This document shows, one piece after another, positions 37,205 through 48,986 of a stretch of DNA of 64,000 bases. A model generated the notes under the pieces. That model searched no databases, had not been told where the DNA came from, and saw only the letters and a list, made by a program, of their open reading frames with translations. Source of the DNA: Zonotrichia leucophrys gambelii (Eukaryota; Chordata; Aves; Passeriformes; Passerellidae); the NCBI RefSeq assembly GCF_028769735.1, contig NC_088188.1:3495001-3559000 (forward strand), in the 5' to 3' direction. The position numbers and the translations under genes were made by a program. Numbering within the stretch: the first letter of the stretch is position 1; the number at the start of each line of letters is the position of its first letter.

Positions 37205-37412
37205 GTCTGCACACTCTCTGTCCCTGACTTGTCACAAGCCTTCTGCCCAGTTGGGTCTGTCAGGGATGAGCAAAATGGATGACAAACAGGGTGAACAAAA
37301 GGGTTGAGAGAAGCAATGAGGAAAAGCGACAGTAGAAAGGACGAGTAGCCAGCAGGCTCCTTCTCCTACCGAATCCCTTGCAGGACTGAGGCCCCTCCTC
37401 AACACAACTGCT

Positions 37413-37425
37413 GTTGCCAGGCAAC
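37413..37425 (-). promoter_or_regulatory. X-box (RFX) site, copy E, perfect inverted repeat
   Basis: GTTGCCTGGCAAC on the - strand, 208 bases before the copy E ATG, the same spacing as in copy D. Confidence 0.75.
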
Positions 37426-37464
37426 GCACCCCCCTCCACTCCTGGGAGCCAGTGGGTCCCATGA

Positions 37465-37740
37465 AGTCATAGATTAATGGAGTCTTGGAATGGCCTGAGC
37501 TGGAAGGGATCTCAAAGATCATCTTGACAGGGACAGGTAAAGGAACTTTTTCCACTAGACCAGGTTGCTGCAAGATCCCATCTCACCTGGTCTTGGACAC
37601 TTCCAGGAATGGGGCAGACTCTGTCAAGGCATCATCACACTCACAGGAAAGAATTTCTTCCCAATATCCCACCTATGTCTCCCCTCTCTCATTGTGAAGC
37701 CATTCCCATGCCAGGCCCTTGTGCAAAGTCCACCTCCAGC
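37465..37740 (-). repeat. CR1 LINE 3' tail upstream of copy E
   Basis: Inverted CR1 tail shared with the other unit promoters. Confidence 0.75.
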
Positions 37741-38235
37741 CCTTTTACAGTCCTTTTACTTCCCAAAAAGTGCTCCAAGTTCTGCCAGGAGAGTCCAGCC
37801 TCATTGTTTTTCTTTGGATCAGACTAAGATTTGTGTTACATCTGAGCCAGTTCCTCCACTGCTGCAAACCCACGGCCTGGTTTGGAGCATCCATTGGGAT
37901 CAGCCTTTGCCAGGGAAGAAGTGGGGTCCTGTGCATGAGCCCCTGGCTGAGCTCTGGGGTTGTTGGGGCACAGACTCCTTTGTTCTCAGGAGTTCAGGGC
38001 AAAAAGTCACCGTGGGTGAAGCCCTTGGACATTTTCCTCCAAGTCAGGTTTTATGTCAGCTTGACAGTCCATAAAGAGGACAATGAAATAATTACTCCTA
38101 CCAATATCCCCAAGACTGTTGGGGAAGACAAACCAATTTCTTCCCTTTAACAGCAGACATCCACCCCCACTCTCCCCTTTCCAAACTCTGCTCTGTTCAC
38201 CCCTAGTCCTTCCTGCTTCAAAGCTCTTCAGCAGG

Positions 38236-38990
38236 TTTCAGGGATTTCAATATATACTTATAATTGATTTTTAAAATTAGTCTTTAGCAGTCTAACTTCA
38301 ATTCATAGCCAGCAGGTAGGTATACGTCTCTTCAGAGGGTGTTATTAAATTTTCATTGGGAAAATCAGGGAAACTTTTGATTCTGCTAAACTAACCCTTG
38401 ATAGCTTCAGTGAACAAAGCTGAAAACTGAGTCATTTAGTGGTCCTGGATGGTTGGTGAACCCACAGTCATATCTGACCCCCTGGTGAAATGGTGCTTCT
38501 TTGCAAATGAGGAGAAAAGTTGGTATAGCTGGCCAGTTATTTAATTGGTGAAACCATTGATCAATGGGTTGTAGGTTTACTCCCTTCCTTGGTAAGTGTT
38601 TATCCTGCTTTTGATGGTGTGGTTCCATGGACTTGGCAAAATGAGCATAGTATGGAGCCCACCAGGAGCAAGCAATTCTTTATCAGGCAACAGCATGAGA
38701 ATTGAGAAGTCAAAAAGAAATGGAAGAGAAAATATAAATTAATGAAGAGAAATCTGAAATTTATAGGCAACGAACACTAATTTCTTTGCTAAAAATATGT
38801 AGGGAAAAGTTTAGCGAGCGGGTGTGCATTGTGAGTGGAGCTATTGCCATGCAGCCCGGTGCTGGGAAAAAAGAAATGCTGAGTCCAAATAGTAAAATTA
38901 GTGTAAGACAGTTTGAGTTATCCCGGTATTTTCAGTGACAGTGGGAAAAGCTCGGCCTCTCTTTTTTATTCTTTGAATCCAAAAGTTTTT
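38236..38990. other. inter-unit spacer E-F
   Basis: Reverse complement of the A-B spacer (3215-3968) without the solo LTR; the empty integration site is at 38240-38245. The spacer contains no recognisable gene. Confidence 0.7.
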
Positions 38991-39036
38991 TTATTCACCA
39001 AACAGAATGAAAATATTATTTTTCTGACAACAATTG

Positions 39037-40469
39037 TCACAGAGTTTTTTCTCTGCTGACAAAGCATCCCTGGTGGAGCACTGGCTTCCCAGTCCTGTCC
39101 AGCTGCTTGAGGGCTGCTGAAGTCTCACGAGGCTGGAGTGGCTGGCGGAGTCCCGGTGTCCTGGTGCCTTGTTGGGGCCCTGAGCCTGGCCGGGGATCCC
39201 GTGAGGTGGCCGGGACTGGGGGTGAGACAGGGACAAGGGTGAGCCCCCAGTGCCCGGGGCTGCCCCGTCTGGGTCAGCTCAGCCAGCTCAGCACGGGGCA
39301 GCAGGAGGGTCACCTGCTTGGCCAGAGACCCCAGGGAGCAGGTGCAGACCCAGCAGACAAGCAGGCTCATCTGCCCCTGATCCCCGTGCCCTGACAGGGC
39401 CACACCTGGCTCATCCAGAGTCCTGATCACCATGGGAAGCTGGTCCCTCGGGATGTGGCCACCCCTGCCCAGCAGCTGGGTCACTCTGGGCTGGGAAGGA
39501 AAGAGCAGCAGGGTGAAATGCAGGGCCCACTCCAGCATTCCCTAGCAACCCTCCCAAACCAGCTCTCCCCGAGGAAACTGAAGGCCCAAATTCACCCCGG
39601 ATCCTCAGCATCGCCCTGCCAGCCCCCACTACACATGCCACGTCCCCACCTTCATCACCCTACCTTGTTGGGGAGGGTCACAAGTCCCTGCAGATATGAC
39701 TTGTTCCGGAAAGAATCATGAATTGGTGGCAGTTTCAAAGTGCTGCTCTGATAGTCCCCAGAGTTCTGTGGCACATAGGAGCTACCGCCACGGACCAGTG
39801 GCCTCCTGTGGGATAGGGCAGAGGACACTCAGTGCCCAGCCCTGTGGCATGCAGGGCATCACCATGCTGTGCCAGGGAGGGGACTGGCAGTGCTGCCTGC
39901 AGGGGCATGTCCCTGCCAGCTCCTGTCCACCTGCTGCAGGAGCCCCAGGCAGAAAGCAAAAGCCCCTCCCACACAGGGAAAAGCCCTCCTTGCTGTGTCA
40001 GGGCTACCCTGCACCCCAGGAGCTGGGGATGTGTCCTCAGGGCCCTTACCTTTGGGTGGGTGGTGGCTCCCTGTTGCGGGGCATCGGCTTCAAATACGGG
40101 AGTGTCTTGGGGTACCTGGGGAGGGCAGGAGTCACAGGTGTGTGACAGGGAACAAAGAACCTGTTCCTGTTGGCGGCAGCAGCCCAAAGCCATGGGATTG
40201 TAGCCTCTGGCATCCCGCTGCCTGCAGCCCTTGGGATGAGCCCCCACAGGCCCTGGTGATGGGCAGGGCTGCAGAGGGGGCTCCCCACACCAGCCCCTCC
40301 CAAGCAGACACTGTCACCCCTGTGGCCAGCACAGCGGGTCACTGCTGGCACCCATCTCCCCCCATGGCAGCCCCGCTGCCCCCGAGGCACTGGTGCTACT
40401 CACTGGCCAGGAACCTGCACGCTGAGCATGCGGTCACAGGACAGGCACGAGAAAGGCACTGGCAGCTGC
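39037..40469 (-). CDS. QRICH2-like (DUF4795) protein, copy F, 5' part lost in gap
   Basis: Five 3' exons on the - strand: 40469-40404 (CLSCDR motif), 40115-40050, 39805-39664, 39490-39406, 39215-39037 (stop TGA, 39039-39037). Frame is open throughout. The last exon lacks the length change that truncates copy B and ends EKTL like copy A. Polyadenylation signal 38995-38990. The assembly gap starts 20 bases upstream of the first exon's acceptor, so the upstream exons are missing from the sequence rather than shown to be absent from the genome. Confidence 0.75.
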
Positions 40470-40489
40470 CTAAGGAGGGTAAGGGAAGA

Positions 40490-40589
40490 NNNNNNNNNNN
40501 NNNNNNNNNNNNNNNNNNNNNNNNNNNNNNNNNNNNNNNNNNNNNNNNNNNNNNNNNNNNNNNNNNNNNNNNNNNNNNNNNNNNNNNNN
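40490..40589. other. assembly gap (100 N)
   Basis: Exactly 100 N. Left of it is copy F at the point matching about 9597 in copy B; right of it is an upstream block matching 5490 in B. The real missing stretch is therefore about 4.1 kb if F resembles B. Confidence 0.9.
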
Positions 40590-41410
40590 GCCCATTTGGA
40601 GCCCTTTAGTGACTGAAAGGTGCTTGAAAGTCTCGCAGGACAGGAGAGGCCTCACTACTTTTCTTTTAATCCGTTTAAGACTTGAGTTAGAGCTAAGCCA
40701 CTTGTCCAGCTGCTGTGTCAGAGTCCTGTTCTGTGGCATCTCATGTTCTCAGTTTCTTCTTGCATTGTGGAGCGGGCAGCAAGCCTGGCTTTGCTGTGCA
40801 GTGAACTGTCAGTGTGAGTCACCACGGGCAGGGCACTGCAACAACCACAAAGCCCCAGATGAAGGCCAAGGGTACCTTTGTGTTTGTTTCCTCAGCAAGA
40901 GAGGGATCCCCCAAGCAGCTCCTGGGCAGAGGCTGCAGGTGGGGCCAGCAGCCCCACAAGAGTTCAGTCCCTGAGAGAGAATCACCAACCTGCTGCTTTC
41001 CCCGGGGATTGAGACATGGCTACTTGGTGGTTTGGCACAGCAAACCCACGGCCTGGTTTGGAGCATCCATTGGGATCAGCCAATGCCAGGGAAGCAGTGG
41101 GGTGCTGTGCATGAGCTCCTGGCCGAGCTCTGGGGTTGTTGGGGCACAGACTCCTTTGTTCTCAGGAGTTCAGGGCAAAAAGTCTCCGTGGGTGAAGTCT
41201 TTATACAATTTTCTCCAAGTCAGGTTTTATGTCAGCTCGACAGTCCATAAAGAACACAGTGAAATAATTTCTCCTTCCAATATCCCCAAGACTGTTGGGG
41301 AAGACAAACCAAGTTCTTCCCTTCAACAGCAGCCATCCACCCCCACTCTCCCCTTTCCAAACTCTGCTCTGTTCACCCCTAGTGCTTCCTGCTTCAAAGC
41401 TCTTCAGCAG
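40590..41410 (-). repeat. upstream block of copy F beyond the gap
   Basis: Reverse complement of 4665-5490, including the 317-base segment otherwise seen only upstream of copy B. The part that would hold the CR1 tail, X-box and first exons lies in the gap. Similarity to the array ends at 41410. Confidence 0.75.
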
Positions 41411-42079
41411 CAACGTTTGGGTGAGGGGATACAGAGCTGACTTATGAGCCAGCAGACGAAATAAACCATAGAGGACTTTCAAATCTGCTTTCAAGCATTG
41501 GGAAACCTGACAACATGGATAGGGAATATATTTCCTGCACCCTGACCCTGTCAGCCACCTTCTACTGTTTCTTTGTCAGACATGTGAATATGGGAGACTC
41601 CAGCAAATCCTCCCTGGCACATCCTCTTAGCTTTAATATCTCTAATCATTATTGCCGTGGTTTGTTTTTTTCACCTTTCAAGATTTTTTTCTTTTCCCTA
41701 TTTTCTTGAGTTTTTTATTGCATACAGTATGAGAAAGAAAACCAGCATCAAAGGCAGCTGTCTGCAGCAGTGACCCATCAAGTTAATTTCCAGTGACATG
41801 ACAGGGTTTGTAATAAGGAGCACATCTAGGGAAAAGTATAGAAAGTAAGTTCCTTTCAATGCTATTCTCTTTATTGTCCAAATATGTCTTGCAAGAGACA
41901 AAGAGAGATGAAATAAGAACAGTGAAGAATTACAAGAACAATGAATGAGCAATGAATTACGAACATGAAATAAGAACTGTTAATAAAGAACAATGAAATA
42001 AGAACAGGAAGTTAGAACAAGAAACTATTTAGAACATTAATACAGAACATGAATTAAACTGAAGAATGAAGAATATTAA
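41411..42079. other. array edge and RBBP6-like 3' UTR
   Basis: Unique AT-rich sequence. 41900-42070 is a GAA/AAT-rich, low-complexity stretch. On the - strand AATAAA at 41875-41870 could end the RBBP6-like transcript. No other gene seen. Confidence 0.5.
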
Positions 42080-45000
42080 TTAAACTGTCTTGTCTGCCTT
42101 CTTGACTTTTTTCATTGGAGGCTCCATTCCAGCTGGAGACCTTGGCTGTGTTCTGTATGGGTGAAAGAAGAACATGATGAAGTTAATTCAAAACAGTTCC
42201 TCTCCCCACTTTTTTCCCTGTGAAAATTGCTTTATGTGTTTTCTTTCCTCTCCATATGCTCATGTGAAGGCATCTCTCAGCTGCTGCCCATGGGAGAACT
42301 TGGTGCCATGGAGAAGTTCCTGCTGGCAGGGCAGAAGAGCAGCTGCTGTGTGAGTGCAGAAGCATCCAGGAGGGTCCATCTCTCTCCACTCTCCTGTGCC
42401 CAATGAACTCCCAGAGCTATGGATGGATTTTGGAGACCCTGCATTGCTGCCTCAGGACAATGGATTTGTGCTGATACTGTCCTGCAGTTATTATTTCCTT
42501 GCTTACAGAATCTGGGGGTTTTGGGTGACCTCTGGGATGGATCAGCTACAGAGGCAACACTCCCTGCCCCAAAGGACAGGTGGTGGCCAGAGTGGTGGCT
42601 TTGCCACTCAGACATTTCCCCAGGGCTTCTCTTGGTCACTTTTGGTCAGTGCAATTAAATCCATACTTACAAATTAATAATTGGGATGGCATATTTCCCA
42701 GTGGGAGTAAGCATTGCTCCCTTTGTGTTGGGGTCCTTCACCTCCACCATAAAACTCATGGGAATTCCTGAGCTCCTTTTAAGCCTGGGAACAGGGCTGG
42801 TAGATGATGATGGAACAGGACCAAAGGGTGGCTTCAGGTCACTGCAAGGTTTTGGGGGTAAAAAAAGAGGAAGGTAGGAATGTGTGTCCCTTGTCAGAAC
42901 AGATCCCTTGCCAGAGATAAACCTGGTTATTCCATGTTCTTCCAAGACCAGCTCTGACCTTGCCAACACTTACTTGAGGGGCTCATAGTAACGGCAGGAC
43001 TGGATCATCATGGCTTTGATCTTGTCCTCCTCTGCAGCATTGGCCTCAGCCAGATTTGGGGTCTGTGTGACAGGGGAGGGTTGGACACACACGTGAAGAA
43101 CACATTTGAGCCTCCACGCAGCCTAGGAGAAATCTGCCTCTGGAGGTTTTGCTTTCACAGATATTCCTTCACAAAAGCAGCCACTTCAGAGATTTAATAA
43201 ATGGGTGTTTCATTGGCACAGTGTTTTTCTGTGCAGGAACATGATCCAGATCCACCTCTCTGGAATCATTTCCATCAACATTTACAGAGAAATTTACAGA
43301 CAGTTCACCAATGTGTTTGAACCCAAATGGTTTACAAAACACAACCAAACCCCACCAAAACATGCCTAGGAAAAGACCCAGATTCAAATATGGCACTTTT
43401 TACAAAGTAATAATGATACCAAAATCATTTACACTGTCTGCAATCAAACAAAGGAGATTGTGTTATCCACTGCCCCCAGACCCCAATTTGTGAACAAGTG
43501 CAGCAGCCAAAGAATAGATCTGTAGCTGTCAAGGCCAAAAATTCAAAACTCAAGCCTCACAAGTGTTCTTGTTCCAGATATGTTTGTTTTGGCTGCTGCA
43601 AACCTCCCTGAAATGTCCATAACTTACAGCCAGTTCAGTTCTTCTGTACACATTTGTGCAACACAAACTGTTTGTTTCCAGTGCAAAACTGATGATAAAA
43701 ATGGGAAACAGGTGCTGAAGTGCTGCTGCTTTGGCTCTTGAAAAGGAATAATGCTGCAAGATTATGTTGGGGCTGATAAGGTGCTCTCCTTTCCTCTTCC
43801 CAACCTGGGAACTTTTCTTTCTGGGATAGCATCACAACATACATGCATTTTAAACTTACAATAAACACCTTAAGTTACTACAAATACAGTTCTGATCTCA
43901 TTACCACAATTATCCAGCTGTAGGTCACAGTATAAGATTATAAATCCTAAGCAAATGATTTTTTGTCAAGTATTTGACAAACAATATCTCTATACCTTAA
44001 TGAGCTGGGCCAGAGTAAGAGGGGCAGAAGAGTCAGAAATCTGTTCACAAAATAATTAAACCATATTCAGGTTCAATCTCCAGAAAATTAATGCAAGGCT
44101 GCACTGTTTAGCATGGAGTGCAGTGTGTAGGAAGAAGTGTGAGGCTGGGGTTTTACGTACTGCCTTGGATGTTCCCCTCACTGGCTCCTTTTGGTTCCTG
44201 GCAGAAGAAACAGAGGTGATCAGAACTCACAATGAAGCATTTGGACCCAGCATCAAGCAGTGAAAACCGACAAGAACACCTGAACCTCAAACCATTATGT
44301 TCTCATAGTTGAGTGAATGTGGGAGTTTATTTGTCTTCATAAACTCTTCTCTCTTGGCACCTCCAGTGCAACTAAAGCCCCCAAAATCTCATTTCTGTTG
44401 CCACCAGTTACACAGGAGTGTAGTTTCTTAGCCAGAACAGTGACAGTGTCAATGCTCAGGAGTGCAGGTTCCTTTTAGTGAGAAATGATCCCTCCTGTGC
44501 CAAAGCAATACCAGAACTGACAGCAGCTCCATCTCCAGATTGGTGTTTCTCTGTGGGAGCCCTGCTCACACCTCTGCCATCCTTAAGGGCCCAAGTGCCC
44601 AGTGTGTTACAGATGCTACAGTGCCTACAAATGCTGGTAGAAAGGTCACCTGGAAGCCTTTCCTAGGGGTTGGTGCAATTTAGGAGCTCTGTAGGGGGAA
44701 AAAAAAGGAGTCTTTAATTGGCAGAATTTCCTTTCGGGTGATCTTGAAAATGCAACAATATTTTGGGAGCTGTTTATTACATTTGCAGACTTGCTGGGAT
44801 TACACACACTCAGTGCTGTGTGTCTGATTCAGGTGCTGAGGAATCAGACACACAACCCCTGTGAGAGCAGATCCTCATCCCTCCCACTCATCAGCCTCTC
44901 TGCCAGCTATTTCTGCCGTGTTTCCAGCGGCAGGGACAGAAAGCTGCTCTGCCTGGGAGCTGCCATCCTTGCAGCTGCACAGCCACTGCCACCTCACACA

Positions 45001-46579
45001 GGAGCTGATGGGGTCTGAGCACTGCCAGCATCCATCCTCCCCCTGCAGGCAGCACCGCGCCAGGGGAGAGCCATGCAGCCCAAAGGGAGGACGCTGTGAC
45101 AGGCCAGCATGAACCGTCCATATTTGCATTAACCCCAAACCAAAGCCAACACTGGAGGCATCCAGAATTCTTCACCTCTCTTCTACAGACATTGTGTAAA
45201 AGCCCCAAATTCGGAGTGCAGAATACCTGCCAGATACCCCTCAGTCCCCAAACCCATCTCCCCCAGTGCAAGAAATAGTTAAGTACTGACAACCAGACTC
45301 TTCTCTGATGGGAACACATTAAAAGTTTATTTCTAATAATATGTAATTGTTACAGTGTGTAGCTGTCATTACTACAAAGCCACTAAAAACAAACACAATC
45401 TGAAATCTCCTCGTGCAGAGGGAACAGGATCTGTGACTTGGCTCTCAGCCCAATCATCCCAAGAACAAAACCAAGAATCACCATAGGATTTACCAGTGTT
45501 GGAGTTTGAACCCCACATCCCTACAAACCTAACAGTGTGAGTCTGCTTTGGAGCAGATAAATTGAAATCTACCCCATGAAAAAGGAAATTAACAGTAGCT
45601 GTGACCAGATGCAGTCCAAGTGCCTCTGCAAACCCATATCCAGAAAAGAAAAGAAGTTCACACCCTGACATCCCTCCCAGGGAATCCCGAACTTCATGGA
45701 TACTCACATGGCTCGAGCTGGGACCCTCTTCACAATCACTGAGACGTTCTTTGGGATCTGTGCATCAGCAGAGTATTCTGAGAACAGCACAAATGCAGAA
45801 CAAGTGTGAGTCAGTTGGGAGGAATGGATATGGACATGGAATTAGATGGCAGATCATAGAATCCCTTCAGAGCTGTAAAAGCCAGCTGTATATGCACCAC
45901 TGTGCTTTCCCAGCCTGGCTTTGGTCCCCAGGGCAGAGCAGGGCTCCCACAGCCTGTGGCACTGCTGATCTGTGCCACTGCCCCTGGGTGTGGTGGGGTT
46001 TGAGGGCCCCCAGGGTGAGGGAAGAGATGAGAATCTGGATTCCATGTTTCAGAAGGCTGATTTATTATTTTACGATCTATATTATATTAAAAGAAAATTA
46101 TATTCTAAAACTATACTAAAGAATAGAGAGAAAGGATTTCATCAGAAGGCGAGAAAAGGAATGAATAATAAAATCCTGTGACTGACCAGAGTCCTGGCAC
46201 AGCTGGACCTGTGATTGGCCATCAAGCAGAAACAATTCACATGAGACCAATCAAAGATGCACCTGTTGGTAAGCAACCTCCAAACCACATTCCAAGCAAT
46301 CAGTGTTTACATTTCATTTCTGAGGCCTCCCAACTTCTCAGGAGAACAATCCTAGCGAAAGGATTTTCATAGAATATGCCAGTGACACCTGGGTGGCCCC
46401 GGGCCCCACTCACCCTCACTGGTCTCAGCTTTGAGGATCTGCAGGTCGCAGTTGGCCACCTTGAGCCTCTCTCGGGCCATGATCTGGCTCTTGAGGTCAG
46501 CCAGGGAGATGCTGTGGCCACGAAATGTGACCACATCATAGCCCAGCTTGGAGAAGAACTTGTAGTGCACACCCGACAT
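42080..46579 (-). CDS. RBBP6-like protein with DWNN domain only
   Basis: Seven exons on the - strand: 46579-46414, 45777-45708, 44197-44161, 44040-43996, 43062-42974, 42841-42671, 42152-42080. All junctions are GT/AG, phases agree, and the 651 bases give 216 aa plus stop. Residues 1 to about 79 are a DWNN ubiquitin-like domain (MSGVHYKFFSKLGYD, DLKSQIMARERLK, IPKNVSVIVKRVP). The linker LAEANAAEEDKIKAMM and the block IPMSFMVEVKDPNTKGAML match RBBP6, an E3 ligase and mRNA 3'-end factor. The CCHC zinc knuckle expected between them is missing, as are the RING finger and everything after it; the protein ends in a short Lys-rich tail. The Gly-Gly after the RBBP6 DWNN fold is replaced by ARAM. It could be a diverged duplicate acting as a free ubiquitin-like or competitor protein; that is inference. 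Confidence 0.8.
45989..46387. mobile_element. solo LTR in RBBP6-like intron 1
   Basis: A 399-base element runs from TGTGGTGGGG to CAGTGACA, flanked by the 6-base duplication CCTGGG (45983-45988 and 46388-46393). It ends 27 bases from the exon 1 donor. Same family as 46878-47252. Confidence 0.75.
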
Positions 46580-46877
46580 GGCCCCGAGCGCTCCTCAGCA
46601 CTCGCTGCTCCCAGCCTGGGCTGGCTTGGGCACCTCTGCTGGGCACTGCCAGGGCAGACACACAGAGCTGGGCACCACCCAGAGCATTGTGACCTCATGG
46701 CGCGCTGCTGAGGAGCCATGGAACCCCAGAGCTCTGCCCAAGGGACCCTCATTGTCCTCAGCACACACAGAGAGCAGCACAGAGCACCGGGGGGGGGCAC
46801 TGAGGAAGGCTCCACGTCTTCCTCTGTCACCCTGTCCTTCTGAGCCTTCTGATGTTTACATTTTTGTAATGGTATTT

Positions 46878-47252
46878 TGTGGTGGTGTTTGAGGGTCCCC
46901 AGGACAAGGGAAGAGATGGGAATCTTGCCCCCATGTTTCAGAAGGCTATTATTTTATTATCTATATTATATTAAAAGAAAATGATATACTACAACTATAC
47001 TGAAGAAAGAGAAAGGACATATCAGAAAGCTAGAAAAGAATGAATAATAAAATCCTGTGAATGGACCATGATTGGTCATCCAGTAAAAACAATCCACGTG
47101 AGACCAATCAAAGATGCACCTGCTGTAAACCATCTCCAGACCACATTCACAGCCATCAGATAGTTATTGTTTACATTTCTTTTCTGAGGCTTCTCAGCTT
47201 CTCAGGAAAAAAAATCCTAGTGAAAAGATTTTCATAAAATATGTCAGTGACA
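46878..47252. mobile_element. solo LTR upstream of RBBP6-like gene
   Basis: A 375-base element, TGTGGTGGTG to CAGTGACA, flanked by GTATTT (46872-46877) and GTGTTT (47253-47258), a 6-base duplication with one change. It lies 298 bases upstream of the RBBP6-like ATG and could supply promoter sequence. Confidence 0.7.
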
Positions 47253-48986
47253 GTGTTTCTCATGCACTTTTCATGTAAATAATAATTATTTTACATTCCT
47301 TTCTGGAGGAGGAGAGAATTGATAGACTGTTAGTTTAACCAGTGTGGTTGGAGAGGTGGCAATTTCATCCTCCAATCCATGGTCACTTTTAGAATTCTAT
47401 AAATATCAAAGTCCAGAAATAAATGTACCTTTTTTGCCTTGGATGTCTCAGAGTGTAGAGTTCATTTTCTGTTGTATTGTGAAATTCCTCAATGGTTCTG
47501 TCTGATGAAGGCTGGACGTCTTCATCACTGTGCCCTTTCCACCTCTCTCCTCCAGGCATGTGCAGCCTCTTGTTGGCTCTTTCAGTGATTTTCTCACTGG
47601 TTTCACAACCTCTGTTCTTCATTTTTGCAAGTTCTGCTCCCGATTTCTTGCCATGTTTCATCCTGGGTCTATAGCTTGTGAATAAAGCTTGGTAGCTCCT
47701 ATATTGGTTACCAGGTATCTAATGCTTTCCTAAGTATGCTTTGTGCTGAAATTTGGTAGCTCCTCTGTTTGTTACCAGGTATTTTATGCTTTCCCCAGTA
47801 TGTCTAGGCACAGTGCTTTTAACCTTTTCAGTGCCAAGACCCTGCACAGGGTCAGGGAGCTGCTGGAGACACAACAGTGTCTTACCCACCTTGAAAAAAG
47901 AATAAATCAGGGGATATCAGGGATATCTGCACAGCCTCTGTGACAGTTCTGGGATAAGGCTGCATGGACAGGTTTCATGGTGTTGTCATCAGGCACCTGT
48001 AATTTTCTTGGGGCTTTGCTCTGGAATAGAACCAGCCCTGCAAACCTCGGCCGCTCAGGAAAGAATTTAAAACTTTCAGGTAATCTTGGTAGGGGAGAAT
48101 TTTAAATCCAGGAAAAGCAGGAGCCAGGAAGAAAAGGGAAAATCATTCCAGTTTTTCCCTGTATCTTAAGCACTTTTCTATAAAGGAACTACAGCCCCTG
48201 GATGCAGGAAAACATGGCAGAAGGAGATGGATTTTCCCTTGCTATATGGGCAGTGCTGAGCCAGGGCCACAGGCAGTTAAGGAAATTCCCAACTGAGATG
48301 TTGTACCATGAAAAAACCACCAAGCCCTGGCATAAATCCACCCAGTCGTGCCTCAGGGGGACAGCATAACTCTGTGATGCTCAGAGCATCCACATGGACA
48401 AGGTGGTAACAAGGGACAAGAGAGGCAGGGGTGTGGCAGCTCCTCCTGGAGTGATTCACTGCCATCCCCTCTCCATGTGCTCTGGAGGGCTGTGGGGGAT
48501 GGCCTGGAAGGAATGAGGATGCCCCAGTCACAGTCTGTGCTCAAACACTCACGGATCAGTGCTGGGTGCAGGGAGGTGGGTCTGGCACGGCGCCCTGCAA
48601 CACGCCTCACCCCAGGGCATTGTGGAAGTGTCAGTGAGGGACTGGGGAGACAATCAGATGGAAAATATCCATGGATTGATAAACAGCACACCCACTCTGA
48701 GGCTTGGGAGACAATGGCAGGAGCTCCCAGCCAGGAGATGGTGCTGAGTCTCCTGTCCCCACCTCAGGCATGGGCTGCACAAGAGCAAACACTGCTCTGC
48801 TCCAGCTCTGCAGCCTCACAGCCACTGCAGAGCCCAAACACAGATGGCTCCAGGGCACTGCTGGGGCCCAGGGCAGGGGGAGCAGTGCCACAGCCCCAGC
48901 CCCTTCCAGCTCAGGACCCTTTGTGCCCTGCAGAACACCCTGAACACGCCCCAGCAGCCCCAGCATGCCCAAATTCAGCCACAGAG
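47253..48986. other. intergenic, RBBP6-like to CLIP2
   Basis: No gene recognised. A 90-codon frame on the - strand (47661-47389) has no family I know. Between 47688 and 47806 a stretch of about 60 bases (TTGGTAGCTCCT, TTACCAGGTAT, TATGCTTTCC) is repeated twice with changes. Confidence 0.4.

Noticed and set aside
46300..46830. 176-codon - strand frame over the RBBP6-like exon 1
   Set aside because: It is in a different frame from the DWNN exon and runs into an LTR; the DWNN frame is the real one.
47389..47661. 90-codon - strand frame between RBBP6-like and CLIP2
   Set aside because: The product is lysine- and glutamate-rich but matches no family I know, and no joining exons were found.
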